NCBI GenBank assembly: GCA_902778255.1
Contig: CACYXD010000004.1
Location: 82,663 to 146,662 of the forward strand
DNA: 64,000 nucleotides
DNA from: an uncultured Prevotellaceae bacterium
Lineage (GTDB): Bacteria; Bacteroidota; Bacteroidia; Bacteroidales; Bacteroidaceae
Direction: 5' to 3'
Below the pieces are notes generated by a model that was given only the letters and a program-made list of their open reading frames with translations, did no database searches and was not told where the DNA came from. Every line of letters begins with the position of its first letter. Position 1 is the first letter of the stretch. Below are positions 1 to 7,630 of this stretch, in pieces. The position numbers and the translations under genes are program-made.

Positions 1-504
1 GTTGCACACCTCGAAGGGTCCGTCTGGTCGGTTACTCTTACACACCATCCCATTGCGACCCCAAGCCTGGTTGTTGGGGAAGAGGTAATAGGTCTTGTTG
101 CCAGCGGAGTCGGTAGTCATCGTCACATCGGGTGCAAAGAGCACATCGGCCAAGCCTGTGCTGTCGAGCAACTCACCATTGGCATTCTTATTGACGCTGA
201 ATATCTCGCCATCATAGCGCCAGTCGGTCAGGTCCTCCACAGGAGCCGACCACACCACCTGGTCACGTCCGCAATAGGCTGTCACCAAATCGTCGTGCGA
301 GCCATACAGATAGACACGATACTTGCCAGGATTGTCTGGATCTTCAAACACGTAGGGCTCACCATCGGGGATGTGTTCCCAAAGAGGAAGGAAAGGGTTA
401 CCAGGTGTGGTGAGCTTTGCCTCTGCCACCTCCGCAGGTTGTGTGTTACACGAAGTGATGATTGCCATAGCAGCCATACATCCAATCAGATTTTTACAGT
501 TCAT
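1..504 (-). CDS. GH43-family glycosidase lipoprotein, N-terminal part (runs off the window)
   Basis: The reading frame is open from an ATG at 504 to the window edge, 168 codons. It starts with a lipoprotein signal (MNCKNLIGCMAA, then Cys in ITSCNTQ), so the enzyme is probably anchored to a membrane. The mature start (PFLPLWEHIPDGEPYVFEDP, then GSHD, WSAPVEDL and FAPDV) is clearly paralogous to the GH43-like enzyme at 31481-33532. The acidic residues in VFED and APDV match the GH43 five-bladed propeller catalytic Asp positions. The start codon lies 5 bp after the stop of the GH2 gene, so this is the third gene of a GH31-GH2-GH43 operon. By context it may be an arabinofuranosidase or xylosidase acting on xyloglucan side chains; substrate is an inference. 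The C-terminus is not visible. Confidence 0.85.
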   Translation of the reverse strand, partial: MNCKNLIGCMAAMAIITSCNTQPAEVAEAKLTTPGNPFLPLWEHIPDGEPYVFEDPDNPGKYRVYLYGSHDDLVTAYCGRDQVVWSAPVEDLTDWRYDGEIFSVNKNANGELLDSTGLADVLFAPDVTMTTDSAGNKTYYLFPNNQAWGRNGMVCKSNRPDGPFEVCN

Positions 505-509
505 AGTGC

Positions 510-3500
510 TTATTTTTTTACTTTCTTACCTTTATTAATATATATGCCATTGGGCAGCGATTGGAAATCATCTGCATAGTGACGTCCCTGCAAGTCGTAA
601 TAGCCAGAGTTCTTGGCCGATGTCCTGGTGGTAATTGGTTCTATACCTGTGATGTCGGCTTCTGCGTCGATACCTATCTCAGCAGCCGATGTCCATGCGT
701 TGCCGTTGACTTCCGACTTAGCTATTAATTTCAGATAGCGTCCTGCAGTGGCTTCCGAGAGTGTGGCTGTCTGCAGAGCGGTAGTATTCTTGAACTCGCC
801 GCTGGCCACCTTTGTCCACGTGGTCTTGTCGAGACTCAGATACACCTCGTAGGCTTTCACCATACCGTTGCTGGTACCATCCTGACGAGCCAAGTAGGTA
901 AAGGCCGAAACCTTATAAATCTTCTTCATATCCACCACGATGGTATGCGGGTGCTGCGTCTCGTTGCTACCCCACTCTGTATGCCAGTATGTATTCACGT
1001 TATTGTCGAAGGCATACTTTGCCTCGTTGCCACTGTGATAGCTGTCGGCACTTACCAGCGTCCAACCCGACTTGTTGATATAAAGTGGGAACGAATACTC
1101 CATCTTCGGACTATCCATCATACCATCAGACGTACAGTAGGCAGTCACCTGACAAGCCTCATTATGGGTAATCACCGACTTGTATTTCTGATACTCACCA
1201 CCATCAATGCTGTAATAGATAGTAGCATTCTTCGTGGTGGTAGTCATCTTGAGCTTTCCACTCGTCAAGCGCTCACAGCTCACGGGCTGACAGACGGGCA
1301 TATCGATGCGGGCTGCCTGAGCTGCCTTGACATCAGCCTTCAGCGGGATGATGAAGAAGCGGAAAGCGGTGTTAGCCGATTTCAACTCATACTTATCCAT
1401 CACGTCAGGACCACAAGAGTTGTTGCCCAAACCACGGGTAGCAGCATCGAGGTTGACCACCGTATTGGCGCACTTCACAAACTCGTAGGTATGCTTCTTG
1501 CGATCGTTGCTGTTGGTATAGTTGTCCTCAGGACGGAAATGTACTGCCGAGGCTGCCATCTGATCAGGTGCCACAAAGAGCAAGCCCTTGCCCTCACTAT
1601 TGGTCAACGAAATCCAGCGTACCTCTTGCTTCGTGCCATGCTCCTGAGGCAGGATATACTCCTCATACTGGTCAGTAACCGTGCTCTGATAAATAGCTGG
1701 CAAGCAGGCTTCCTTTCTGTCGCGATAGCTGTCCCAAGGACCGCGTCCGAACCATGAGAGCTGTTCCATCTCCTTAGGCATCTCCAACTTAAAGCCGAGC
1801 TTGGGCAGGATAGCGCCTGTGTTCTGTGGACGGATAAACGAGTTGGTCATGATAGTACCATCGGCACAGACGATGAAATCGATGTTCACGTCGAAAATAT
1901 TCACGCCGCTGCCATAGCTGCTCTTCATGCTCACAGTAACCGTCTTGCCGTCTTCTGCCTTCGTCACCGTGGTACCCTTGCCCTTGCCTGTCGTGTTGAG
2001 CTTGGGCAGACCCATGCTGTCCCATGTGCCTTTCTTGCTGCCATCATTATCTGTAGGCAAACGGAAAGCGCTAAGATACAGGCCCTTGCTCAGCATAGAG
2101 ACACCATCGTAGGTATAGCCCGTCAGTGTGCCCTTACCCTTGGTGAAGGTAGCCTCGAAATTAGTACCGCTGACCTTCACAGCACTTGTTGTCTCGCTCA
2201 CCGTCAGTGCCTCGTCATTGGCAAAGTTGAGGTCCTTCATAGGTTTCGTGGCACTCTTCACAGGCAGTTTCTCTTCTGCCACCACATAGCCAGCATCTGC
2301 CCAGGCTGTCTTCGTGCGCTGCTTGGCGCAGAAATAGATGAAGAACTCCTTAGTAGCATTTACAGAGCCTAATGCAGTAGCATCAACACCAATACATTCA
2401 TTGATGTCGATGGTGAGATCCTTGGTCTTACCTGCAGCCACCTCATCGCTGATGGTGCCAGAACCAACAACATTTCCTTCCTCGTCCATCACGCTATAGC
2501 TCACGTCATAAGTAGTGCTGGGCAGGAAAGCCAACTTGTTCTTCATACGGAACACGTTGGTCTGACCACTCACGGCAGCCCATTCCAGGGGCTGATAAAT
2601 CTTCTTCGTGTTATAGGTCTTGGCAGTAAAGCTCAGGTCGGGATGTACCAGTCCGTTGATACAGAAGTTTCCATCGTTGGGGTTATCACCAAAGTCACCA
2701 CCATAGGCCCAGTATTCCTTGCCGCTGCTGTTCTTGGTGAGCAAGCCCTGGTCCTTGAAGTCCCAGATAAACTCACCCGTTAAGCAGGGATATTTTTCGT
2801 AGAGGTCGAACATCTCACGCACATTACCCATCGAGTTACCCATCGAGTGCGAGTTCTCACACTGGATATGAGGCTTCGGATTGGTTTCGTTCTGACGTGA
2901 AGAACCAATCCATTCGATATTCTCGTAGCTGGCATACATCGAAGAGCTTACATCAGCATAGTCGCTGGCACCCTCGTAATGGGTAGGACGGGTCGTATCC
3001 AGCGCTTTGATAGCTTTCTGCACAGCGGCGAAGTTGTTGCCACTGCCACTCTCGTTACCAAACGACCACATGAAGATGCAGACGTGGTTGCGCATCCAGC
3101 GCACGTGGTTCTCAGAGCGCTCTACCATCGCGTTCTTGAACTTCGAGTTCGACGACAGGTCCCTGTTGCTATGACACTCTACGTTGGCCTCGGCCAGCAC
3201 ATACATACCGTATTTATCGCACAGGTCGTAGAACACAGGATCATTGGGATAGTGGGATGTTCGGATGGCGTTGATGTTCAGTCGCTTCATACACAGGATG
3301 TCCTGCTCTATCTCCTCGGGTGAGATAGCACGTCCGTTCACTGGCGAGAAGTCGTGACGGTTGACGCCGTGGAACACCATACGCTTGCCGTTGATCAGCA
3401 GCGAACCCTTGCTGTTGATGGTCACCTCGCGGAAACCGACCTTGCCACCACGGATATCAATGGTCTTGCCCTCGCCATCCTTCAACGTCAGCACCAGGTC

Positions 3501-4499
3501 GTAGAGGTTGGGGTCCTCAGCGCTCCATTTCTTAGGATTAGTCACGTCCATATCCAGACTGAGGGTTGAGGTGTTAGAGGTGAGGTTTGAGGTCTGAGAG
3601 GCAATGGCGGTATTGCCATCCATGATCTTTGCCTCTATAGACATGCCTGCGTTCTCGCCACTGAGGGTCAACTTCACGTTGGCCTTCGCATTGGTATAGG
3701 TGGCATCCAGGTCGGTAGTGAAGAAATAGTCACGTATCTGACTCTTGGGTGCCGACCAAACGAAGCAACCACGATGGATACCCGTCAGACGCCAGTAGTC
3801 CTGACTCTCCAGGAACGAGCCACTGGTAAAGCGATAGACCTGCAGGGCAATGCTGTTCTCGCCAGGAGTGACATAGTCGGTAATCTTAAACTCCGATGGC
3901 AAGTAGGAGTCTTCTGAATAGCCCACACGCTGTCCGTTCACCCAGAGGTAGTAGCCGTGGCCTACGCTGTTGAAGCGAGCATAGACATCGCGACCTTCCC
4001 ATTCCGCAGGCATAGTAAAGGTGCGACGATAGGTTCCCACGGGGTTGGGCATCGAGTTGTTGTAGGTGTAATTGTTAGGACGGCTGGCCATGACCGAGAA
4101 GGTAGTCTTGTCATACGCAAATGGGTACCATACCCAGTTCACGTACAGAGGCTTATCCCAACTCTTGTTATGATTGATGCCCCATACCTGCCAACTGCTG
4201 GGCACGTCGATGTCTGTCCAAGAAGCATCGTTAAAATCCTTGGCACACCATTCCGCCTTGGCGTTGTCAGGTTTTGCCACCCATTGGAACTTCCACTTGC
4301 CGTTGAGCGACTGGTAGTAAGGCGACATACTGATGTCGTTCTGGTTGATGTCGGCCTCTGTTGCCATCGGGATGCTGATGGTATGTGCCGTTTCTCTGTT
4401 TACACTGGTTTTCAGGGGATCATCCCATTCCGTACCAGTTTGGCCACTCGCTGTCAGAGCAGTAAGAGCAAGGCCGTAAATAAAAGCAATTTTCTTCAT
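510..4499 (-). CDS. Glycoside hydrolase family 2 beta-galactosidase with C-terminal F5/8 (CBM32-like) domain
   Basis: This is a secreted 1329-residue enzyme of the LacZ type. The signal peptide is about residues 1-19. A jelly-roll sugar-binding domain (about 55-250), an Ig-like domain (250-360) and a TIM barrel (360-660) follow. The acid/base Glu is E483 in WSFGNESGSG and the nucleophile is E548 in QCENSHSMGN. After the beta-galactosidase small domain (about 790-1080) come a chitobiase-C-like segment with YYSIDGG (about 1095-1155), an F5/8 type C domain (about 1155-1285) and a short C-terminal tail (YDLQGRH...GIYINKGKKV) seen on many secreted Prevotella proteins. It lies 38 bp after the GH31 gene in the same operon. 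The set suggests removal of galactose from branched hemicellulose. A 43-bp short-period repeat tract at 3558-3600 encodes part of the Ig-like region. Confidence 0.9.
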   Translation of the reverse strand: MKKIAFIYGLALTALTASGQTGTEWDDPLKTSVNRETAHTISIPMATEADINQNDISMSPYYQSLNGKWKFQWVAKPDNAKAEWCAKDFNDASWTDIDVPSSWQVWGINHNKSWDKPLYVNWVWYPFAYDKTTFSVMASRPNNYTYNNSMPNPVGTYRRTFTMPAEWEGRDVYARFNSVGHGYYLWVNGQRVGYSEDSYLPSEFKITDYVTPGENSIALQVYRFTSGSFLESQDYWRLTGIHRGCFVWSAPKSQIRDYFFTTDLDATYTNAKANVKLTLSGENAGMSIEAKIMDGNTAIASQTSNLTSNTSTLSLDMDVTNPKKWSAEDPNLYDLVLTLKDGEGKTIDIRGGKVGFREVTINSKGSLLINGKRMVFHGVNRHDFSPVNGRAISPEEIEQDILCMKRLNINAIRTSHYPNDPVFYDLCDKYGMYVLAEANVECHSNRDLSSNSKFKNAMVERSENHVRWMRNHVCIFMWSFGNESGSGNNFAAVQKAIKALDTTRPTHYEGASDYADVSSSMYASYENIEWIGSSRQNETNPKPHIQCENSHSMGNSMGNVREMFDLYEKYPCLTGEFIWDFKDQGLLTKNSSGKEYWAYGGDFGDNPNDGNFCINGLVHPDLSFTAKTYNTKKIYQPLEWAAVSGQTNVFRMKNKLAFLPSTTYDVSYSVMDEEGNVVGSGTISDEVAAGKTKDLTIDINECIGVDATALGSVNATKEFFIYFCAKQRTKTAWADAGYVVAEEKLPVKSATKPMKDLNFANDEALTVSETTSAVKVSGTNFEATFTKGKGTLTGYTYDGVSMLSKGLYLSAFRLPTDNDGSKKGTWDSMGLPKLNTTGKGKGTTVTKAEDGKTVTVSMKSSYGSGVNIFDVNIDFIVCADGTIMTNSFIRPQNTGAILPKLGFKLEMPKEMEQLSWFGRGPWDSYRDRKEACLPAIYQSTVTDQYEEYILPQEHGTKQEVRWISLTNSEGKGLLFVAPDQMAASAVHFRPEDNYTNSNDRKKHTYEFVKCANTVVNLDAATRGLGNNSCGPDVMDKYELKSANTAFRFFIIPLKADVKAAQAARIDMPVCQPVSCERLTSGKLKMTTTTKNATIYYSIDGGEYQKYKSVITHNEACQVTAYCTSDGMMDSPKMEYSFPLYINKSGWTLVSADSYHSGNEAKYAFDNNVNTYWHTEWGSNETQHPHTIVVDMKKIYKVSAFTYLARQDGTSNGMVKAYEVYLSLDKTTWTKVASGEFKNTTALQTATLSEATAGRYLKLIAKSEVNGNAWTSAAEIGIDAEADITGIEPITTRTSAKNSGYYDLQGRHYADDFQSLPNGIYINKGKKVKK
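3558..3600 (-). repeat. Short-period in-frame repeat tract (GAGGT-rich)
   Basis: Plus-strand GAGGGTTGAG, GTGTTAGAG, GTGAGGTTTGAG, GTCTGAGAG. It encodes a Ser/Thr/Asn-rich stretch in the GH2 Ig-like domain. Confidence 0.6.
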
Positions 4500-4537
4500 T
4501 ATGATTTAGGTTTTTATTGTGATATATCAATTTTATT

Positions 4538-7500
4538 TCAGAGGTTCACGCTGAGCGCTTTGCCTGTATATTCCACCAGTTTGCCTGCAGGATGGTCGAG
4601 GTCAAGTGGCTTTGGTGCATCCTTCGTCACCAGCACGATGTTGAAGCGGCGCTTCTTGAGCATTCCCTTGAACTGTCCCTTGCGGGCAGCAAACGACACC
4701 GTTCTGGCGGCATCATCATAGTGGATATCGATGGTGGCATACTGGCCTTTCTCGTAGTTGTAGTTGGTACCCTCGTCCTCGTAGAGCTGAAACGAGCCGT
4801 CCTGTTCTGCATAGACATAGAGGTTGATTAGGTCTGCTTTTTTCTCATCACTCCACTCCATAGCAGGACCAAAGGGGATGATAGCACCCTCGCGTACGAA
4901 AACAGGAATGCGCTCGTAGGGAGCTTCAACCACGAGCCTGCGACTCGAAAGGTTACCATCAACAATTTTTTCTCCTGTATAGAGGTCGTACCACCCGCAT
5001 TGCTTGGGGAAATAGACGCTGCGGTTGCGCGCCTTGTAGTAGCCCACAGGACAAGCCATCAATGCTGGTCCAAGCATCCATTGGTCGGCGATATTGTTCA
5101 CCATCTTGTCACCATTGAAGTCCATCACGAGGGCACGCATTAGCGTGTAGTCCTTGAAATGCGCCCAACCAGCCAGCGAATAGAGGTAGGGCATCAGGTG
5201 ATAGCGCAACTGGTCGTAATAGACAAACGACTGATAGGCGGGATGACTGTCAGGGACAATGTTCCATATCTCGCGCAAAGGCCACTGGCCATGAGCACGG
5301 AAGAGGGGGATGAAAGCGCCAAACTGATTCCAGCGGGTCTGCAACTCACGCCACTCCTTCAGATCCTCGTTCTCTATCCCTGTACGGTCATACTGCTGCT
5401 GAGCCTTCACATAACGGTTTTCCACGCAGAAGCCACCCTGATCCATTCCCCAGAAGGGGACGCCAGAGAGCGAGTAACTCAGTCCTGCCGACATCTGGGC
5501 ACGCATATCCTCCCAACGGGTGCCAATGTCGCCGCTCCACGTTGCTGTGGAATAGCGCTGCAGACCAGCAAAACCGCTACGGGTGAGCAGGAATACACGA
5601 GGAGCCTCACCTAATTGACGATTTGACGATTTACTATTTACAATTTGTTTCCACGTGCCGCGTTGTCCTTCGTAGATGGCTTGGGCGTTCATCAGGGCGT
5701 AGGCATTAAAAAATTCTGTCGAGGTGCCTAAAGCTGTAGGACCACAGAGCGCCTTACGATACCACATCGGCGTACAGTCGCGCACATTAGGCTCTGAGGC
5801 ATCCATCCACCAGGCATCAAGTAATTTACTATTTGACAATATACCATTTGACGATTTTGCCAACCCTGTATAGAGTTTCTCATCCATCTGTCGCCAGAAC
5901 AGCTTGCGGGCTTCAGGGTCATAGGCATCATAGAAAGCGTTCTGATAACCAGGACCTACCCAGTCGCGGATGCCATCGGTGGGCGACTGGTTGTACATCC
6001 ACCCATGCTTGTTAAGCTCCTTGTAGTTATCAGTATTGACATAGAACTTCGGCCAGACGCTGATCATGAAGCGCCCATGCATCTGATGCACAGAGTCAAT
6101 CATCTGCTGCGGATTGGGATAGCGCGAGGCCTCGAACTCATGACTGCCCCACTGATCCTCGGGCCAGTAGTTCCAGTCCTGCACGATATTGTCGATGGGG
6201 ATATGGCGCTTGCGAAACTCTGCCAGCGTCCCCAACAGCTCGTCCTGCGTCTTATAGCGCTCACGACTCTGCCAGAAGCCCAACGCCCATTTCGGATAGA
6301 GCGAGGCACGACCCGTCAGCGTGCGATAGCCACTGATCACCTGGTCCAGGTTCTCGCCAGCTATGAAGTAATAGTCCATATCCTGCGCCATCTCGCACCA
6401 TACCGACAGTCGGCGCTGGTCCTGATTGGGCTTAGCCACACGCAAACCGCAATACGACACGTCGCCATCGGGCTGCCATTCGATACGCAACTGCTGGCGC
6501 TTCCCTTTCTGCATCATCCTGTTAAACCGGTAGGCGTTGGGATTCCATGCCGTGCGCCAACGCTCAGCCACCACCTCCTTGCCATCGATATACACCTTGA
6601 TGTAGCCGGCATAATAGAGCATAAACTGATACTGCTTGTCGGCAGGGGCCTCAATAAAGCCTTCATACACCACCTTTGCGCCATTCAGACGGAAATTCTT
6701 GGGCAGGTTCTTGATACCGCCATGCTCCGTCAGACGGGCTATCTCGGAAGTCTCAGGACAGTCATACTCGTAATAGATGCTATCCTCGTTGCGCACCAAT
6801 GTCTTGCCCTTGCTGTCGGTATAGGTGCCTGTGAGATGCCCCTCCCTGCCCTGTTTGTCGTAGATCTTAAAGACGTTGCCCAACTGCTGATAGTCCTCAG
6901 GATTGCCGAAGCGACAGTAGGAATAGGCATCCCACAGCAATCCGTAGTTCTTATTTGAAACGACAAAGGGAATGCTGACCTTGGTGTTATACTGAAACAG
7001 ATCCTCGTTCTTTCCCTTCAGGTTAAACTGCTCGCTCTGATGCTGTCCCAGTCCGTAGAAAGCCTCGTCGTTGGTGCTGTCGAAGAGCATACGCCAGGTC
7101 AACCCGTGTCTCTGTTGCTGCGTAGGCTGCTTGCCGCCCTTGATACCCAATTCGCATTCAGGCACGGTGAAGTCCCAGAACTGCTTACCGTCTTTTACCT
7201 CCTGTAACAGCTGTTTTCCCTTGGCATCATAGAAGGTCAGGCTTCCTGTGGTCTTCTCCACCACGGCCTTCACCCTTGCGGTCTTCACCACCATCGTCTC
7301 GCCTTCATCAGCGATGGTGCCCTTAGCCTTTGATGTTTGAGGCACGATCATTAGACTTGCTGGTTTGTCAGGCAGTTGTTCTTTTGACGTAGCTCTTACT
7401 CTGATAATCTGGTCGTTGATAATCTCCAGCCTAATCACCCTTGCCTGACCGCCGTCTGGCCTAATGGCCAACGAGTTGCCATTGGTCTGCACGTCGGCCG

Positions 7501-7558
7501 CATAAGCAGGTACGACAAGTGTATGAAAAGATAGTAATAATAGTTTCAGTTTATTCAT
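4538..7558 (-). CDS. Glycoside hydrolase family 31 with PA14 insert, probable alpha-xylosidase
   Basis: A secreted 1006-residue GH31 enzyme with a signal peptide (residues 1-20, cleavage near AYAAD). The nucleophile is D586 in WWMDASEP and the acid/base is D677 in WSGDIGTRW. A PA14-like module (about residues 265-375; GFIEAPADKQYQFMLYYAG then YIDG) is inserted in the N-terminal beta-sandwich. That arrangement is known from xyloglucan-active alpha-xylosidases such as Cellvibrio Xyl31A. It is first in the operon with GH2 and GH43 and has its own -7 box directly upstream with a very short leader. Two related short-period tracts (5613-5646 and 5822-5858) are in frame, the second ending just before the nucleophile strand. 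Alpha-glucosidase activity cannot be excluded from sequence alone. Confidence 0.88.
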   Translation of the reverse strand: MNKLKLLLLSFHTLVVPAYAADVQTNGNSLAIRPDGGQARVIRLEIINDQIIRVRATSKEQLPDKPASLMIVPQTSKAKGTIADEGETMVVKTARVKAVVEKTTGSLTFYDAKGKQLLQEVKDGKQFWDFTVPECELGIKGGKQPTQQQRHGLTWRMLFDSTNDEAFYGLGQHQSEQFNLKGKNEDLFQYNTKVSIPFVVSNKNYGLLWDAYSYCRFGNPEDYQQLGNVFKIYDKQGREGHLTGTYTDSKGKTLVRNEDSIYYEYDCPETSEIARLTEHGGIKNLPKNFRLNGAKVVYEGFIEAPADKQYQFMLYYAGYIKVYIDGKEVVAERWRTAWNPNAYRFNRMMQKGKRQQLRIEWQPDGDVSYCGLRVAKPNQDQRRLSVWCEMAQDMDYYFIAGENLDQVISGYRTLTGRASLYPKWALGFWQSRERYKTQDELLGTLAEFRKRHIPIDNIVQDWNYWPEDQWGSHEFEASRYPNPQQMIDSVHQMHGRFMISVWPKFYVNTDNYKELNKHGWMYNQSPTDGIRDWVGPGYQNAFYDAYDPEARKLFWRQMDEKLYTGLAKSSNGILSNSKLLDAWWMDASEPNVRDCTPMWYRKALCGPTALGTSTEFFNAYALMNAQAIYEGQRGTWKQIVNSKSSNRQLGEAPRVFLLTRSGFAGLQRYSTATWSGDIGTRWEDMRAQMSAGLSYSLSGVPFWGMDQGGFCVENRYVKAQQQYDRTGIENEDLKEWRELQTRWNQFGAFIPLFRAHGQWPLREIWNIVPDSHPAYQSFVYYDQLRYHLMPYLYSLAGWAHFKDYTLMRALVMDFNGDKMVNNIADQWMLGPALMACPVGYYKARNRSVYFPKQCGWYDLYTGEKIVDGNLSSRRLVVEAPYERIPVFVREGAIIPFGPAMEWSDEKKADLINLYVYAEQDGSFQLYEDEGTNYNYEKGQYATIDIHYDDAARTVSFAARKGQFKGMLKKRRFNIVLVTKDAPKPLDLDHPAGKLVEYTGKALSVNL
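5613..5646 (-). repeat. Short-period in-frame repeat tract (GACGATTT type), copy 1
   Basis: Plus-strand AATTGACG, ATTTGACG, ATTTACT, ATTTACA, ATTT within the GH31 gene. Confidence 0.65.
5822..5858 (-). repeat. Short-period in-frame repeat tract (GACGATTT type), copy 2
   Basis: Plus-strand TAATTTACT, ATTTGACA, ATATACC, ATTTGACG, ATTTT in the GH31 gene, about 175 bp from copy 1 and sharing ATTTGACGATTT and ATTTACTATTT words. It encodes KSSNGILSNSKL just before the nucleophile strand. Confidence 0.65.
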
Positions 7559-7566
7559 ATTGCGCG

Positions 7567-7574
7567 CAAAGATA
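7567..7574 (-). promoter_or_regulatory. -7 promoter box for the GH31 operon
   Basis: On the minus strand this reads TATCTTTG, a match to the Bacteroidetes -7 consensus TAnnTTTG. The GH31 ATG is only 8 bp downstream, so the leader must be extremely short. No clear TTTG -33 box was seen. Confidence 0.6.
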
Positions 7575-7610
7575 CAAAATTATTATGAATTATGCATGAT
7601 GAATTATGAA
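7575..7610. repeat. AT-rich short-period intergenic repeat tract
   Basis: The divergent spacer contains GAATTATG, ATGATGAATTATGAA and similar overlapping near-copies with a period of about 8-14 bp. A related sequence occurs at 25236-25257. It separates the GH31 and methyltransferase promoters. Confidence 0.45.
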
Positions 7611-7617
7611 ATATTCG

Positions 7618-7625
7618 TACCTTTG
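7618..7625 (+). promoter_or_regulatory. -7 promoter box for the rRNA methyltransferase gene
   Basis: TACCTTTG matches TAnnTTTG. The ATG at 7631 begins 5 bp after the box, so transcription should start at or next to the start codon, giving a leaderless or near-leaderless mRNA. Confidence 0.6.
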
Positions 7626-7630
7626 CACCT

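Noticed and set aside
945-1757. Long plus-strand open frame opposite the GH2 gene
   Set aside because: It mirrors a well-supported gene with catalytic motifs; its protein has no recognisable domain and low-complexity Ile/Arg/His content typical of antisense frames.
6005-6958. 317-codon plus-strand open frame opposite GH31
   Set aside because: Antisense shadow of the GH31 catalytic region, without signal, motif or promoter.
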